Shown: piece after piece, positions 1-6,901 of the stretch
Layout of the letters: each line of letters starts with the position of its first letter
How positions within the stretch are numbered: position 1 is the stretch's first letter
Origin: DASSUC01 sp035649895
GTDB lineage: Bacteria > Actinomycetota > Actinomycetes > Mycobacteriales > Micromonosporaceae
Direction of reading: 5' to 3'
NCBI GenBank assembly: GCA_035649895.1
Contig: DASRIS010000152.1
Location: 1-32,009 of the forward strand
Length of the DNA: 32,009 bases
Position numbers and translations under genes: made by a program
Notes under the pieces: generated by a model
Databases searched by the model: none
What the model was told of the DNA's origin: nothing
What the model saw: the letters and a program-made list of their open reading frames with translations, nothing else

Positions 1-493
1 TCCGTAATAAATCAATAAATGCATCTAATGCTGAGCGGTTTAAAGGAGTCTCTCCAACGACGGCGCGCCGCACGCCGCGTGGCGCACCCAATAGGTCGAC
101 CAGTCGTCTTAAGAAGGTCTTTAGCTGTGGCTCCTGGCTAGATACTACTCGTGTGAATCCATCTAGCAACGACAGCACGGTGCTCCGCCAGAACGCACTG
201 GCGTCGAGTAGGCTGACTAGGAAGAAATAGCCATCGCCAGCTTGGACTTGTTTGCGGACGGAGCCGAGAAGGTGGGTCTTTCCGACACCGCGCTGCCCTA
301 GGACGACAATTCCGATGGGACTGGAGCCAGCGCTACGTCGCGCCTCGGCTAGCCCGGTGAAGACCGCATGGGTAGTTTCTCGGTGTAGTCCGTCGACGTG
401 AAATGGCGAATTACACCAGACGTCGTCGAGGGTGGGTGCCCAGTTAAAGCTAAGCGCTCCGAGCGCGCGCTGTTCGTCTTCATTCATTGTCAT
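1..493 (-). CDS. P-loop ATPase, N-terminal part (runs off left edge)
   Basis: An open frame on the minus strand enters from the left edge and gives 164 codons with no stop. I place the start at the ATG at 493-491 because it forms an ATGA overlap with the stop of the upstream gene, implying translational coupling; a second ATG lies two codons later. A clear Walker A motif, GQRGVGKT, sits at residues 66-73 after an N-terminal segment (FNWAPTLDDVW, HVDGLH), so this is an AAA-like or STAND-like ATPase. The Walker B and C-terminal domains lie outside the window. Codon use is unlike the rest of the window: five TTA codons and many CTA, GAA and ATT codons, suggesting acquired DNA. The link to a nuclease and a winged-helix protein suggests a defence role, which is inference. 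The family was not recognised. Confidence 0.8.
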   Translation of the reverse strand, partial: MTMNEDEQRALGALSFNWAPTLDDVWCNSPFHVDGLHRETTHAVFTGLAEARRSAGSSPIGIVVLGQRGVGKTHLLGSVRKQVQAGDGYFFLVSLLDASAFWRSTVLSLLDGFTRVVSSQEPQLKTFLRRLVDLLGAPRGVRRAVVGETPLNRSALDAFIDLLR

Positions 494-1128
494 CCGATCG
501 CGATAAGATGCTTCTCCTGGTTCCCGATGCGCACCGCCGCTTGCTGGTCGCCCTCGTCTAGTTGTTTCTGGTTTGATTCCGGCTGGATATTCACGTCAGG
601 CATGCGACTCATCTTTACGAGGACGCGGTTGACTTCCGACTTATTGAGGTTGTGGAGCAGGGGTCGGAGGTCTGCCAGCTTTACCAAGGCGCCCGGCTCA
701 GGTGCCAGTGCGCTGTAGGCCTTGCGGACTCGTGTCTCGATGTCATCCGCAGCCGGTTCGGTGCCGTTGTGCCACTCAAATAGATCGGCGAGGCTAAGAT
801 TTTCCCGATCCAGAAAGCGCCTAAGCCCGTTCAGAATAGCGTAGGCCGATGCCCCGCCGTGACCCGCCTGCGGTGGGACCTCGGCATCGAGCTGTTCCCG
901 GCACCAGCCCCAGCCGCGCTCGGTTAGCTCGAGGAAGTAGCGGGGGGCCTTCTCGCTGCCCTCGGTTCGAACCTTGATTAGGTTGCGCTCTTCTAGTCTA
1001 TTCCGAAGATCTGCTTTGAGTTCCAGCTTTCGATTTTTCGTCAGGTACGCGTTGGCCACCTCGCGGGCCTCTGACATGAGAACCAGGAGGGCAGAGCGCT
1101 GAACAGGGGTCAGTTCTCTATCCGACAT
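490..1128 (-). CDS. small winged-helix protein of putative defence operon
   Basis: This 212-residue protein starts at an ATG preceded by AAGGGA seven bases upstream. Residues 1-80 look like a winged helix: helices over LTPVQRSALLVLM and LKADLRNRLEERNLI, then a wing and last strand near RYFLELTERGWGWC, as in MarR/PadR-type folds. The rest is polar and partly helical, with no catalytic motif that I recognise. Its start overlaps the end of the DUF559 nuclease gene by 11 bases, and its stop overlaps the ATPase start by 4 bases, so the three are almost certainly one mRNA. It could be a DNA-binding adaptor for the nuclease/ATPase pair or an operon regulator. The DNA-binding fold is inferred from the residue pattern only, and the function is unknown. 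Confidence 0.75.
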   Translation of the reverse strand: MSDRELTPVQRSALLVLMSEAREVANAYLTKNRKLELKADLRNRLEERNLIKVRTEGSEKAPRYFLELTERGWGWCREQLDAEVPPQAGHGGASAYAILNGLRRFLDRENLSLADLFEWHNGTEPAADDIETRVRKAYSALAPEPGALVKLADLRPLLHNLNKSEVNRVLVKMSRMPDVNIQPESNQKQLDEGDQQAAVRIGNQEKHLIAIG

Positions 1129-2152
1129 GCCGCTGTCCCTTCACAACGCCGAGGCGCCGGCCCCGGACGAGCTGTCCAATCTGGCTGAGCACCGTATCGA
1201 TGTCGTACTGGACCTGGTCGTTGGTGAAACGCAGGACAGCGTATCCGTGGAGCTGTAGCTGCACGTCCCTACGGCGGTCAGCGGCGTATCGCAGCGCCCC
1301 GCGGTGCTCCGGGCCGTCGATCTCGACGACACACTTCTCGGCCGCCCACAGCAGGTCCACCCGCATCGGGTTGGCGAGGCGATGCGTCTGGTGGGTCTGG
1401 TTCCAGGCCCGCCCGACCGCCCAGTCACACCGCGCCAGCGCCCGCTCAAGCGCCTGCTCGGCCTGGCTGCCCGGGTGTGGCCGGCCCGCTACGACCGGGT
1501 AGGCGGACGTTGGCGTGGCCAGCTCCGGCGTCCGGTGCCGTACCAGGTCTGTCACGTCGACGGCCATCGGGACCGGCGCGCTTCCGGTGGCGGCCAGTGG
1601 CCGCCCGGTGAGCCAGATGCCGATGCGGGCCCGGTCGGCCAGCCATTCGGACCCGCCGGTCAGGGCGGGCTCGGCCAGCACCGGAAGATCGTCCGGGACG
1701 TGCACGAGCAAGGCGATGTGCGACCGGCCGTAGCTGGTGGCGAGGACTCGGGCGAGACCGGCCGCGCGTACTTCCGGCGCGAACTTTCCCGGAGTGACCG
1801 GCCGGCCGGTGAGCGCGCCTACCGCGAGGTCGGCCAGGAACGGCCCGAAGTGCTGGCTGGTCGACGCCGTCCGCAGGGCGAGGGAGCGCACCGCCGCCAC
1901 GCCGGCGCCGCCGGACTCGCGGATCTCGCGCCCGCCGGGCAGCCAGTCGGGAAACAGGTGGGCCGCCATTGCGTCGAGTTCGCCCAGCGCGGCGGCGACG
2001 ACCTCGGCTGGTGCTGTGGCCGGGCGCGCGAGCAGCGTGAGGACGGCTGGGGCGCCTTCGGGCAGTGGTGACAGCGAGTTCGCGATCTCCTCAGGAGTCG
2101 CGCCGACAAGGCGGATGACCCGCCCGACCGGCAAGTCGGTCCACGACCGCAC
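1118..2152 (-). CDS. DUF559-type endonuclease with unknown N-terminal domain
   Basis: I choose the GTG at 2152-2150 because GGGAGG lies eight bases upstream; a longer frame to 2266 adds 38 unlikely residues. The 344-residue product has a C-terminal DUF559 (Vsr-like, PD-(D/E)XK) nuclease domain over roughly residues 225-328. It contains RVDLLW (Asp266), VVEIDGPEH (Glu277 and Asp279, then a conserved His), a following Asp/Arg-rich helix, and the strand GYAVLRFTNDQV typical of the family. Residues 1-220 form an Ala/Leu-rich domain that I do not recognise. The gene heads the operon with the winged-helix and ATPase genes. Many DUF559 proteins are plain single-domain nucleases; the extra domain and ATPase partner suggest a multi-gene restriction-like system, which is inference. 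Confidence 0.8.
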   Translation of the reverse strand: MRSWTDLPVGRVIRLVGATPEEIANSLSPLPEGAPAVLTLLARPATAPAEVVAAALGELDAMAAHLFPDWLPGGREIRESGGAGVAAVRSLALRTASTSQHFGPFLADLAVGALTGRPVTPGKFAPEVRAAGLARVLATSYGRSHIALLVHVPDDLPVLAEPALTGGSEWLADRARIGIWLTGRPLAATGSAPVPMAVDVTDLVRHRTPELATPTSAYPVVAGRPHPGSQAEQALERALARCDWAVGRAWNQTHQTHRLANPMRVDLLWAAEKCVVEIDGPEHRGALRYAADRRRDVQLQLHGYAVLRFTNDQVQYDIDTVLSQIGQLVRGRRLGVVKGQRHVG

Positions 2153-2185
2153 CAGAAACGCCTCCCGATAACCCGAGTACGGCCG

Positions 2186-2214
2186 ATTTTGCCCACCCCC
2201 GCAAGTGCTGGCAA
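2186..2214 (-). promoter_or_regulatory. candidate promoter of the nuclease operon
   Basis: Read on the minus strand, TTGCCA (2214-2209) and CAAAAT (2191-2186) are separated by 17 bases, a good sigma-70-like spacing. Transcription would begin near 2179, about 27 bases before the chosen GTG start and ahead of its GGGAGG site. It lies in the 231-base gap between the two divergent accessory units. No transcription data are available to me. Confidence 0.4.
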
Positions 2215-2383
2215 GGTCCGCGCGGCCGCTCGTCATCCGTATGCCTACACCCGAACAGCTGATCATCGGAGCTATTCTTCCGCGTATTGTCAGCGATCCG
2301 ACTATTCGATGCCTGTGTCAGAAGAGCAGTGGTATCCCGCTTGTGCGTACTCATATGCTGGCGCGGTCGAGCGGAGGTCGGTA

Positions 2384-2719
2384 GTGACGTCATCACACGT
2401 GGTCTCCTACCGAGTTGATAATGAGACGGTCGCGCAGTTCGAGATCGAGCCGGCGGGCGGGTTCGTGCCGGCGGCCACGAGCGATGTGATCGGTCGGGTG
2501 TGGGACGCGGCGGGTCCGGCGGTCGAGGCGGCGAAGACGCTCCTGGACCGGGTCAAGCAGCTCGGTCCCGACGGGGTGGAGGTCAGGTTCGGCGTCAAGG
2601 TGACCGGCACGGCGAGCTGGATGGTGGCCCGGGCGGCGACCGAGGGCAGCTTTGAGGTCACCCTCACCTGGCAGCCCGCGCGGCTGGCGAGTGCCCCGGA
2701 CGGCGCGGCCGAAAGATAG
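2384..2719 (+). CDS. Trypco1 (trypsin-co-occurring) family small protein
   Basis: The frame is open from 2189, but the GTG at 2384 has GGAGG six bases upstream, giving 111 residues. Residues 5-100 match what I know of the CU044_2847/Trypco1 family: an N-terminal strand pair (VSYRVDNETVAQFEIEP), a central amphipathic helix (AAGPAVEAAKTLLDRVKQL), then VEVRFGVKVTG and a final strand, EGSFEVTLTW. Such proteins are encoded beside trypsin-like proteases and STAND ATPases in actinobacterial conflict systems (Trypco domains were named for this association). Here the protease-STAND-WD40 gene begins five bases after the stop, fitting that association exactly. It may be a substrate, inhibitor or adaptor of the protease. 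That role is unproven; the family assignment is from memory of the pattern. Confidence 0.75.
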   Translation: MTSSHVVSYRVDNETVAQFEIEPAGGFVPAATSDVIGRVWDAAGPAVEAAKTLLDRVKQLGPDGVEVRFGVKVTGTASWMVARAATEGSFEVTLTWQPARLASAPDGAAER

Positions 2720-2724
2720 CAGCG

Positions 2725-5700
2725 GTGGTCCAGCCCGTAACCCGTCCTCCGCCGGACACCTGGTCGGCGGCCATCCATCGCAGCGCGGACGACCAGGAGC
2801 CGCTGGGCGCGGGGGTGGTGATCGATGAGGACCGCGTGCTCACCTCCCTGCATGTCCTGTACAGCGAGGGGCGGCTGCGCGACGAGGTGTGGGTGGCGTT
2901 CCCAAGAGCCGGCCTGCCGTCGTCCGTCCGGCGCCGGGCCGAGCCGGTCCCGCTGGGACCCGGTCGCGGGCTGGACCTGGCTCTGCTGCGGCTCACCACG
3001 CCGGCGCCGCCTCAGGCGACCCCCGCCCGACTGCGGTGCGTCGAGGCGGCGGCGCTGGTCGGCACCGGCTGGTGGGCGTTCGGGTTTCCCCGCGGCGACC
3101 ACCTTGGGGATGAGGCGCGCGGCACGGTCTCCCAAGCGCTCGCGTACGAGCACATCCAGCTGAGCGCGGCCGCCCCGTACCGGGTGGAGGCCGGGTTCAG
3201 CGGGGCCGGGGTGTGGTGCCCGGAGTACGCGGCAGTGGTGGGCTTGGTGGTCATGGCCAAGCAGGCGGGGGAACAGCGCGGCCACGGCCGGGCGTTGACC
3301 CTGTACCAAGCCGACGTGGACTACCCGGAGCTGAAGCTGCAGCTGGCGGCGGAGTGGTCGGCCGAGGCGGCCGGGGACGAAGCACTGGCCGCCTGGGGCT
3401 GGACGTTGCGGGCCGATCCGGAGGAGGGCCGGCACTGGTCGCCCCGGGCGCGCGGGGTCTCGACGGACAGCGACCGCGGCTACCGGTTCCGGGGCCGGAC
3501 GGCGGCGCTGACCGAGATCGTGCGCTGGCTTGACCGTCCCGGCGCCGACTCGCGGATCCTGGTGGTGACCGGCTCCCCGGGCGTGGGTAAGTCCGCGGTG
3601 CTGGGACGTGTGGTGACCACAGCGGACGAGAAGATCCGCCGGGCGCTGCCCGCAGACGACGGGGTCTGCGCGACCGTCCGCTCAGTCGCGTGCGCCGTAC
3701 ACGTCAAAGGCAAGACCGCCTTGGACGTGGCGCAGGAGGTCGCCCGGGCGGCGTCCGTGGCGCTGCCGGGCCAGCCGGAGGATCTTGTGCCTGCCCTGCG
3801 GCGGAGGTTGGCCGAACGGGCGGCCCGGTTCAACCTGGTCGTGGACGCGCTGGACGAGGCGGCGAGCCCTGCGCAGGCGCGCCTGCTGCTCCGTGCGGTC
3901 CTGCTGCCGCTGGCCCGGAGCTGCGCCAGCCTGGGTTTCCAGGCGGTGGTGGGGACCAGGCGAGCGGACAACGAGGGTGACCTGCTGGCGGCGTTCGGGG
4001 GTGACGCGGTAGTGGTCGACCTTGATGACTCGCGGTACTTTTCCGAGCCGGACCTTGTCGCGTACGTGATGGCGACGCTCCAGCTCGTCGGCGCCGAGCG
4101 GGTCGACAACCCGTACACCGATCGTGCCGTGGCGATGCCTGTTGCCCAGCGGATCGCGGCGCTGGCGGAGCGCAACTTCCTGGTCGCTGGGCTGGTCGCC
4201 CGCGTACATGGCCTGCACGACGTCGAGCCCGTGCCGGTCGAGAGCCTGTCGTTCACCGCGACCGTCGACGCCGCGGTGGACTCGTACCTCGCCCGGCTCT
4301 TCCAGGCCGGCCAGGCGCCGGCCCGGATGGCGCTGACCGTGCTCGCCTTCGCCGAGGAACCGGGGCTGCCGCTGCCGTTGTGGCGCGCGGGCATCATCGC
4401 GTTGGGCTGCAACGTGACCGAGGAGCAGCTGGCCCGGTTTGCCCGCAGCTCGGCCGGGAACTTCCTGGTGGAGACCGGTGCCGACCCGGCGAGGCGGGCG
4501 TACCGCCTTTTCCATCAGGCGCTCAACGAGGCGCTGCGGCGCGGCCGGGGAGCCGTCGCCGCACCGGATGCCGACGAGCGGCGCCTCGTCGAGGCGTGGC
4601 TCCACCACGGAAAGGTCACCGGATGGGCCGGGGTGGGCGACTACCTGCTGCGCTGGCTGCCGGCGCACGCGCAGCGGGCCGGCGCGGTGGACGACATCCT
4701 GGCCGAGGACGGGTACCTTCTCCACGCCGACCTGCGCCGGCTGGTCCCGGTCTCCGACGAGGCCGCCAGCGACACCGGGCGGGCCCGGGCCCGGCTGTTG
4801 CAGCGCACACCGTTGGCGGTTAGCGCGGACCCGCCCCAGCGGGCTGCGATGTTCTCGGCCGCGGAGACGCTCGACCACATCGACAGCCGGTTCACCGCGC
4901 TGGCGGGCGCCCCGTACCGGGGGCTGTGGGCGCGCACCCCGCGCGGGCTCGAACGCACGGTCCTGGAGGGCCACGCGGACGCGGTCCTCGGGGTGTGTCC
5001 CGTGCCGGTTGGCGAGCGGAGCCTGCTCGCCTCCGCCGGTCAGGATGGCACGGTGCGCCTGTGGGACCCAGCCACGGGCCAGACCGAACGTGTCCTCGTC
5101 GGGCACGCCGGTGGTGTGCGAAGCGTCTGCGCGGTGCCGGTTGGAGAGGACACCCTGGTCGCGTCCTGCGGCGAGGATGGCACGGTCCGGCTGTGGGACC
5201 CGGGCGCGGACGGGGCCACCCTGGTGCTCAGCAAGCACACCGACTGGGTACGCGCGGTCTGCGCGGTGCCGGTGGACGGGCGGGACCTGGTCGCCTCCTG
5301 CGGCGACGACCGTACCGTCCGGCTCTGGGACCCCGTCACCGGCCAGCTCGTCCGGGTGTTGGTCGGGCACACCAGCTGGGTGACCGCCGTGTGCCCAGTG
5401 CCGCTCGAGCCTGGCGGCCATGCCCTGCTCGCCTCCGGCGGCTACGACGGCAAGATTCGCCTCTGGGACCCGACAACCGGCCATCTGGTACGGACCCTTC
5501 ACGGGCACGCGGGCTGGGTGACGGCGTTGTGCGCGGTGCCGGTCCAGCCTGGTGGCCACGGCGCTCTGCTCGCCTCGGCCGGGTACGACGGCACGGTGCG
5601 CATCTGGGATGTGACGACGGGCCAGCCGCAGCAGGTTCTGGCCGAGCACGCCCGCCCGGTCCACGGGGTGGCGGCCGTCCTGACTGGCGCGCGGGCACTT

Positions 5701-6789
5701 CTCGCGTCCGCCGGGGAGGATGGCGACGTACGGGTGTGGGACCCAGCCACCGGGAGTGTCGAGCGTGTCCTGTCTGGACACACCGGCTGGGTCTGCGGGA
5801 TCTGCACCGTCCTGACCGGCGGGCGGCGCCTCCTCGCGTCGGCGAGCGATGACAGCACGGTGCGGTTGTGGAGCCCGGAGACCAGGCGGCCCGAAGGTGG
5901 GATCGACAATGGTCGTATCGGGCGGATCCCCGGCCTGTGCACGATGGCCAGTGCCGATGGGGACGTGCTTATCTCGACCGGCGATGATGGCTCGGTGCGG
6001 CTGTGGGACCCGACCAGCGGCGCCACGAAGCAGACGCTTACCGGGCATGGCCGCAGGGTGACGGCGGTGTGCCCGGTCTCCGTCAAGGACCGGATCCTGC
6101 TCGCCTCGGCCAGCGAGGACCGCACCGTCCAGCTGTGGGATGTGGACAGTGGCCAGACCGAGCGAGCCTTCGTCGACCACGGGGCCGGGGTCACAGCCAT
6201 TGTGCTTCTGCACGTCGAAGGGCGCCGTCTGCTCGCATCTAGCGACGACGAATGTACGGTGCGGCTATGGGATCCTAGTAACGGCCGTTCCGAGTGGGCT
6301 TTCTACCACTCCGACTGGGTCACCGCACTGTGCGCCGTCCCGGTCGAGGGGGGACACTGGCTCGCGTCGGCGGCCGTCGGCGGGACCGTGCGGCTGTGGG
6401 ATCCCGCCTCTGGACAAGCCGTGTGGGGCCGGCAAGGTCACCCCAAGACGGTGACCGCGGTCAGCGCCGTGGCGGTCGACGGCCGGCACTTGGTCGCCTC
6501 GGCGAGCGATGACCACACGATCAGGCTGTGGGACCCGGCCAGCGGCGCTCCCGTGGCGACCCTGTTCGGGCATACGGCCCCGGTTACCGGCCTCTGTGCC
6601 GTCCCGCGGGATGGACGGGAGCTGCTGGCCTCCACCAGTGCGGACCGCACGGTTCGGCTCTGGGATCCCGGCACGGGCGCGGTCGTCCAGGTGATCCCGG
6701 TGCATCACCGGGCCCTTGCCTGCTGGTACTGGCATGGGACGCTGGTCATCGGGTTGGACACGGGAGTGCTCGCGGTCGAGCTGCGGTGA
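2725..6789 (+). CDS. trypsin-like protease - STAND/NACHT NTPase - WD40 sensor protein
   Basis: The 1354-residue product starts at a GTG five bases after the Trypco1 stop, with only a weak ribosome site, so coupling is likely. Residues 13-200 are a trypsin-like domain with all three catalytic residues visible: His43 (LTSLHVL), Asp84 (GLDLALLRL) and Ser159 (GFSGAG). Residues 255-520 are a STAND/NACHT-type NTPase with Walker A GSPGVGKS (283-290) and Walker B LVVDALDEA (371-379), then VVGTRR as a likely sensor. Residues 520-740 are helical, probably the winged-helix and linker part (RLFHQALNEALR). From about 742 to the end there are 13 RLWDP-type WD40 repeats plus a final unit. There is no signal peptide, so it is cytoplasmic. 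Known relatives suggest the repeats sense a ligand, the NTPase oligomerises and the protease acts as effector; the ligand and the target are unknown. Confidence 0.9.
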   Translation: MVQPVTRPPPDTWSAAIHRSADDQEPLGAGVVIDEDRVLTSLHVLYSEGRLRDEVWVAFPRAGLPSSVRRRAEPVPLGPGRGLDLALLRLTTPAPPQATPARLRCVEAAALVGTGWWAFGFPRGDHLGDEARGTVSQALAYEHIQLSAAAPYRVEAGFSGAGVWCPEYAAVVGLVVMAKQAGEQRGHGRALTLYQADVDYPELKLQLAAEWSAEAAGDEALAAWGWTLRADPEEGRHWSPRARGVSTDSDRGYRFRGRTAALTEIVRWLDRPGADSRILVVTGSPGVGKSAVLGRVVTTADEKIRRALPADDGVCATVRSVACAVHVKGKTALDVAQEVARAASVALPGQPEDLVPALRRRLAERAARFNLVVDALDEAASPAQARLLLRAVLLPLARSCASLGFQAVVGTRRADNEGDLLAAFGGDAVVVDLDDSRYFSEPDLVAYVMATLQLVGAERVDNPYTDRAVAMPVAQRIAALAERNFLVAGLVARVHGLHDVEPVPVESLSFTATVDAAVDSYLARLFQAGQAPARMALTVLAFAEEPGLPLPLWRAGIIALGCNVTEEQLARFARSSAGNFLVETGADPARRAYRLFHQALNEALRRGRGAVAAPDADERRLVEAWLHHGKVTGWAGVGDYLLRWLPAHAQRAGAVDDILAEDGYLLHADLRRLVPVSDEAASDTGRARARLLQRTPLAVSADPPQRAAMFSAAETLDHIDSRFTALAGAPYRGLWARTPRGLERTVLEGHADAVLGVCPVPVGERSLLASAGQDGTVRLWDPATGQTERVLVGHAGGVRSVCAVPVGEDTLVASCGEDGTVRLWDPGADGATLVLSKHTDWVRAVCAVPVDGRDLVASCGDDRTVRLWDPVTGQLVRVLVGHTSWVTAVCPVPLEPGGHALLASGGYDGKIRLWDPTTGHLVRTLHGHAGWVTALCAVPVQPGGHGALLASAGYDGTVRIWDVTTGQPQQVLAEHARPVHGVAAVLTGARALLASAGEDGDVRVWDPATGSVERVLSGHTGWVCGICTVLTGGRRLLASASDDSTVRLWSPETRRPEGGIDNGRIGRIPGLCTMASADGDVLISTGDDGSVRLWDPTSGATKQTLTGHGRRVTAVCPVSVKDRILLASASEDRTVQLWDVDSGQTERAFVDHGAGVTAIVLLHVEGRRLLASSDDECTVRLWDPSNGRSEWAFYHSDWVTALCAVPVEGGHWLASAAVGGTVRLWDPASGQAVWGRQGHPKTVTAVSAVAVDGRHLVASASDDHTIRLWDPASGAPVATLFGHTAPVTGLCAVPRDGRELLASTSADRTVRLWDPGTGAVVQVIPVHHRALACWYWHGTLVIGLDTGVLAVELR
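4948..6786 (+). repeat. tandem WD40-coding repeats, about 14 units
   Basis: Thirteen copies of a D-G-T-V-R-L-W-D-P type strand occur at a spacing of 40-50 codons, each usually followed by a TGQ turn and a GH dipeptide, and a degenerate last unit ends the protein. Thirteen plus one gives 14 blades, which would make two seven-bladed propellers. Units 7 (RLWSPETRRP) and 10 (SNGRSEWAFYHSD) are the most diverged. The DNA units share stretches such as gtgcggctgtgggaccc, so unequal recombination between them is plausible. Confidence 0.85.
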
Positions 6790-6834
6790 CGGCTCGCATG
6801 TCATCCCGCGGCGAGCAGCACGAGTGGCTGGGGG

Positions 6835-6895
6835 CCAAAACTACCCAACGAATCCGCTAAACTAGCTAAACTCGCGCTATCTTAGTTATTTTTGG
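6835..6895 (+). promoter_or_regulatory. AT-rich putative operator/promoter of the Fic gene
   Basis: The gap between the WD40 gene and the Fic gene turns AT-rich, unlike its surroundings. It holds two tandem 9-base units, GCTAAACTA (6856-6864) and GCTAAACTC (6865-6873). These are flanked by an imperfect inverted pair, CCAAAACTA (6835-6843) and TAGTTATTTTTGG (6883-6895). Such an arrangement suits binding of a dimeric HTH protein, possibly the C-terminal HTH of the Fic protein itself. This is inference from layout only. Confidence 0.4.
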
Positions 6896-6901
6896 TGCCT
6901 A

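Noticed and set aside
2189..2383. Extended N-terminus of the Trypco1 protein
   Set aside because: The added 65 residues are Tyr/Ser/Arg-rich without family match, cover the divergent promoter gap, and the GTG at 2384 has an excellent ribosome site.
3682..6213. Long minus-strand open frame of 843 codons opposite the WD40 gene
   Set aside because: It is the mirror of a high-GC repetitive gene; the product is Pro/Arg/His-rich without recognisable domains, while the plus strand has clear catalytic and WD40 motifs.
4948..6789. Regular DNA repeats that could be taken for a CRISPR array
   Set aside because: The units are coding, keep frame and encode WD40 blades; the intervals are not unique spacers of fixed length.
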